A DNA stretch of 64,000 nt from assembly GCA_018697195.1 (NCBI GenBank), contig CM031879.1:21748494-21812493 (forward strand). Direction: 5' to 3'. The position numbers and the translations under genes are program-made. This stretch comes from Certhia americana (Eukaryota; Chordata; Aves; Passeriformes; Certhiidae). Under the pieces are notes generated by a model. The model did not search any database, had not been told where the DNA came from, and worked only from the letters and a program-made list of their open reading frames with translations. Positions 62,901-64,000 of this stretch are shown piece after piece. Numbering within the stretch: position 1 is the stretch's first letter; every line of letters starts with the position of its first letter.

Positions 62901-64000
62901 TGAAGCAATTTCAATGGTAATAAATTAAGTATGCTTCTGACCTTTCTCCAGTACAGCAGCTAGTGAACCTGGAAATGCTGGTACCCATACTCGTAAAACA
63001 AACTTTCTATGCAGAAGACCGACAAAATCCAAAATTGTTACTGGAAATTGTCATTGTTCTGTGATAAACCTGAAAGGGTACCCAGGAAGTATTTAGAACA
63101 CATCTAGATTGCTCAGGCCAAAACATTAAAAAAAAAAAGAAAATTACTGATTGTAATAATTACTCATCAGTGTAGACAATTTAATACTGGTACAATGACT
63201 GCTGCCTCACACGGGCCAATTTTCTAATATAAACATAGTATGGCTTATGTAGACTGACTTCATGCCTGTTACAATGTCAGATCTATGGGTGGGGTTTTAT
63301 GTTATCAAGTACTAACCACAATAACCAGGACAAACCAGAATTGACAGTTTGTTAAATCACACACTGTGATGACATGCTGTAGTCTTATAAACATGCTTCT
63401 TTTAAGACAAAAAGGTCCAGCACTACATCGACAGGAAACAAGAACTACTGTAAAACAAAGAGGAAGTAATAGTTACATCATTAATTACTTGCAATGTAAT
63501 TATTACCTACACCTGAGCAAAGTCAGTGTCTGCTCTTACTACTGCCCAAAGCTTTGTCATTATTAGCACATTGTCCCACAACTTACTCTGAGAAACTCTG
63601 GGGGTTTGTGCAAATAGCAGACAGTCTATTTTGTGCAAGTGACAGGTGCATTATTTATGGACCAATATAGTTAATCTACTGTTAGGTCCCTGACTTTAAA
63701 TAAGCTCAGTGTGGGCAGATGCCTGCCTTTGCCCAAAGCCTGTTTAAAGCCTCTAAAGCTTCAAAGGAGCACAAGACTCAGAGGAAATGCAGTTTACTCC
63801 AAGCTTGGGGATGTAGTATGATCTCAGAATTACATTTAAATAGAATTGGGTTTCTGTGCTTATATTTCAAGAATTTTGTTTAGCATAATACTTCTTGAAG
63901 TCAAAACAAAATGTGTCTTGTTCTCATTCTAGCTTTCAGCGTGACTTTGCAAAAATTCTCTTTTCATAAAAAATCTTACCTTCTAAGCATCTCAATTCCT
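59906..64000. other. Non-coding stretch, no gene recognised
   Basis: No open frame above 80 codons and no recognisable repeat. The patch 61970-62290 is slightly more GC-rich but unclassified. Nothing else is seen to the window end. Confidence 0.55.

Noticed and set aside
1..64000. tRNA, rRNA, CRISPR, operon or bacterial features
   Set aside because: None seen; vertebrate retroelements and the absence of compact genes rule out a prokaryotic reading. A tRNA scan was not possible by eye at full sensitivity.

Overview
The window looks like an AT-rich, gene-poor stretch of a bird genome, probably intergenic or deep intronic DNA. The evidence is: no open reading frame longer than about 160 codons; CpG dinucleotides are rare and there is no CpG island; splice-bounded coding homology, tRNA and rRNA genes are absent; and several dispersed repeats are of avian type. 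Four fragments belong to the CR1 (chicken repeat 1) LINE family, and some keep its characteristic ATTCTATG-type 3' end. Two or more pieces resemble long terminal repeats (LTRs) that are common in birds. Repeat assignments rest on recognising motifs and remembered consensus features; no database search was run. I cannot name the species.

Layout. Positions 1-300 and 5340-6060 hold two old, minus-strand LINE remnants of the CR1/L3 type, recognisable from short translated reverse-transcriptase (RT) and ORF2 C-terminal motifs. From about 6 kb to 40.6 kb the sequence is nearly featureless. It contains homopolymer tracts, one complex TA/TG microsatellite (34.1-34.3 kb), short tandem duplications, small inverted repeats and one possible degraded LTR (14.8-15.5 kb).

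From 40.7 kb to 59.9 kb retroelement debris is denser: a CR1 3' fragment (40.7-41.2 kb), a short CR1 3' tail (43.7-43.9 kb), an LTR fragment (44.07-44.29 kb), a palindromic snippet of amniote type (45.92-45.95 kb), a minus-strand CR1 tail (46.43-46.53 kb), a palindromic MITE-like segment (52.45-52.61 kb), the longest CR1 copy (54.18-55.25 kb, with an RT FADD motif and nonsense mutations), an LTR-like repeat carrying a 146-codon open frame (56.79-57.19 kb) and a probable solo LTR with CCAAT, TATA and AATAAA signals in order (59.22-59.90 kb). The last 4 kb show nothing recognisable.

No functioning gene set, operon or new system is visible. The best leads for a second look are a compact cluster of homeodomain/POU/PBX-MEIS-like sites at 4.32-4.40 kb (possible conserved enhancer), the palindromic segment at 52.45-52.61 kb, the two LTRs near 57 and 59.5 kb, and the microsatellite with duplicated flanks at 34.2 kb. 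All mobile elements seen are broken.
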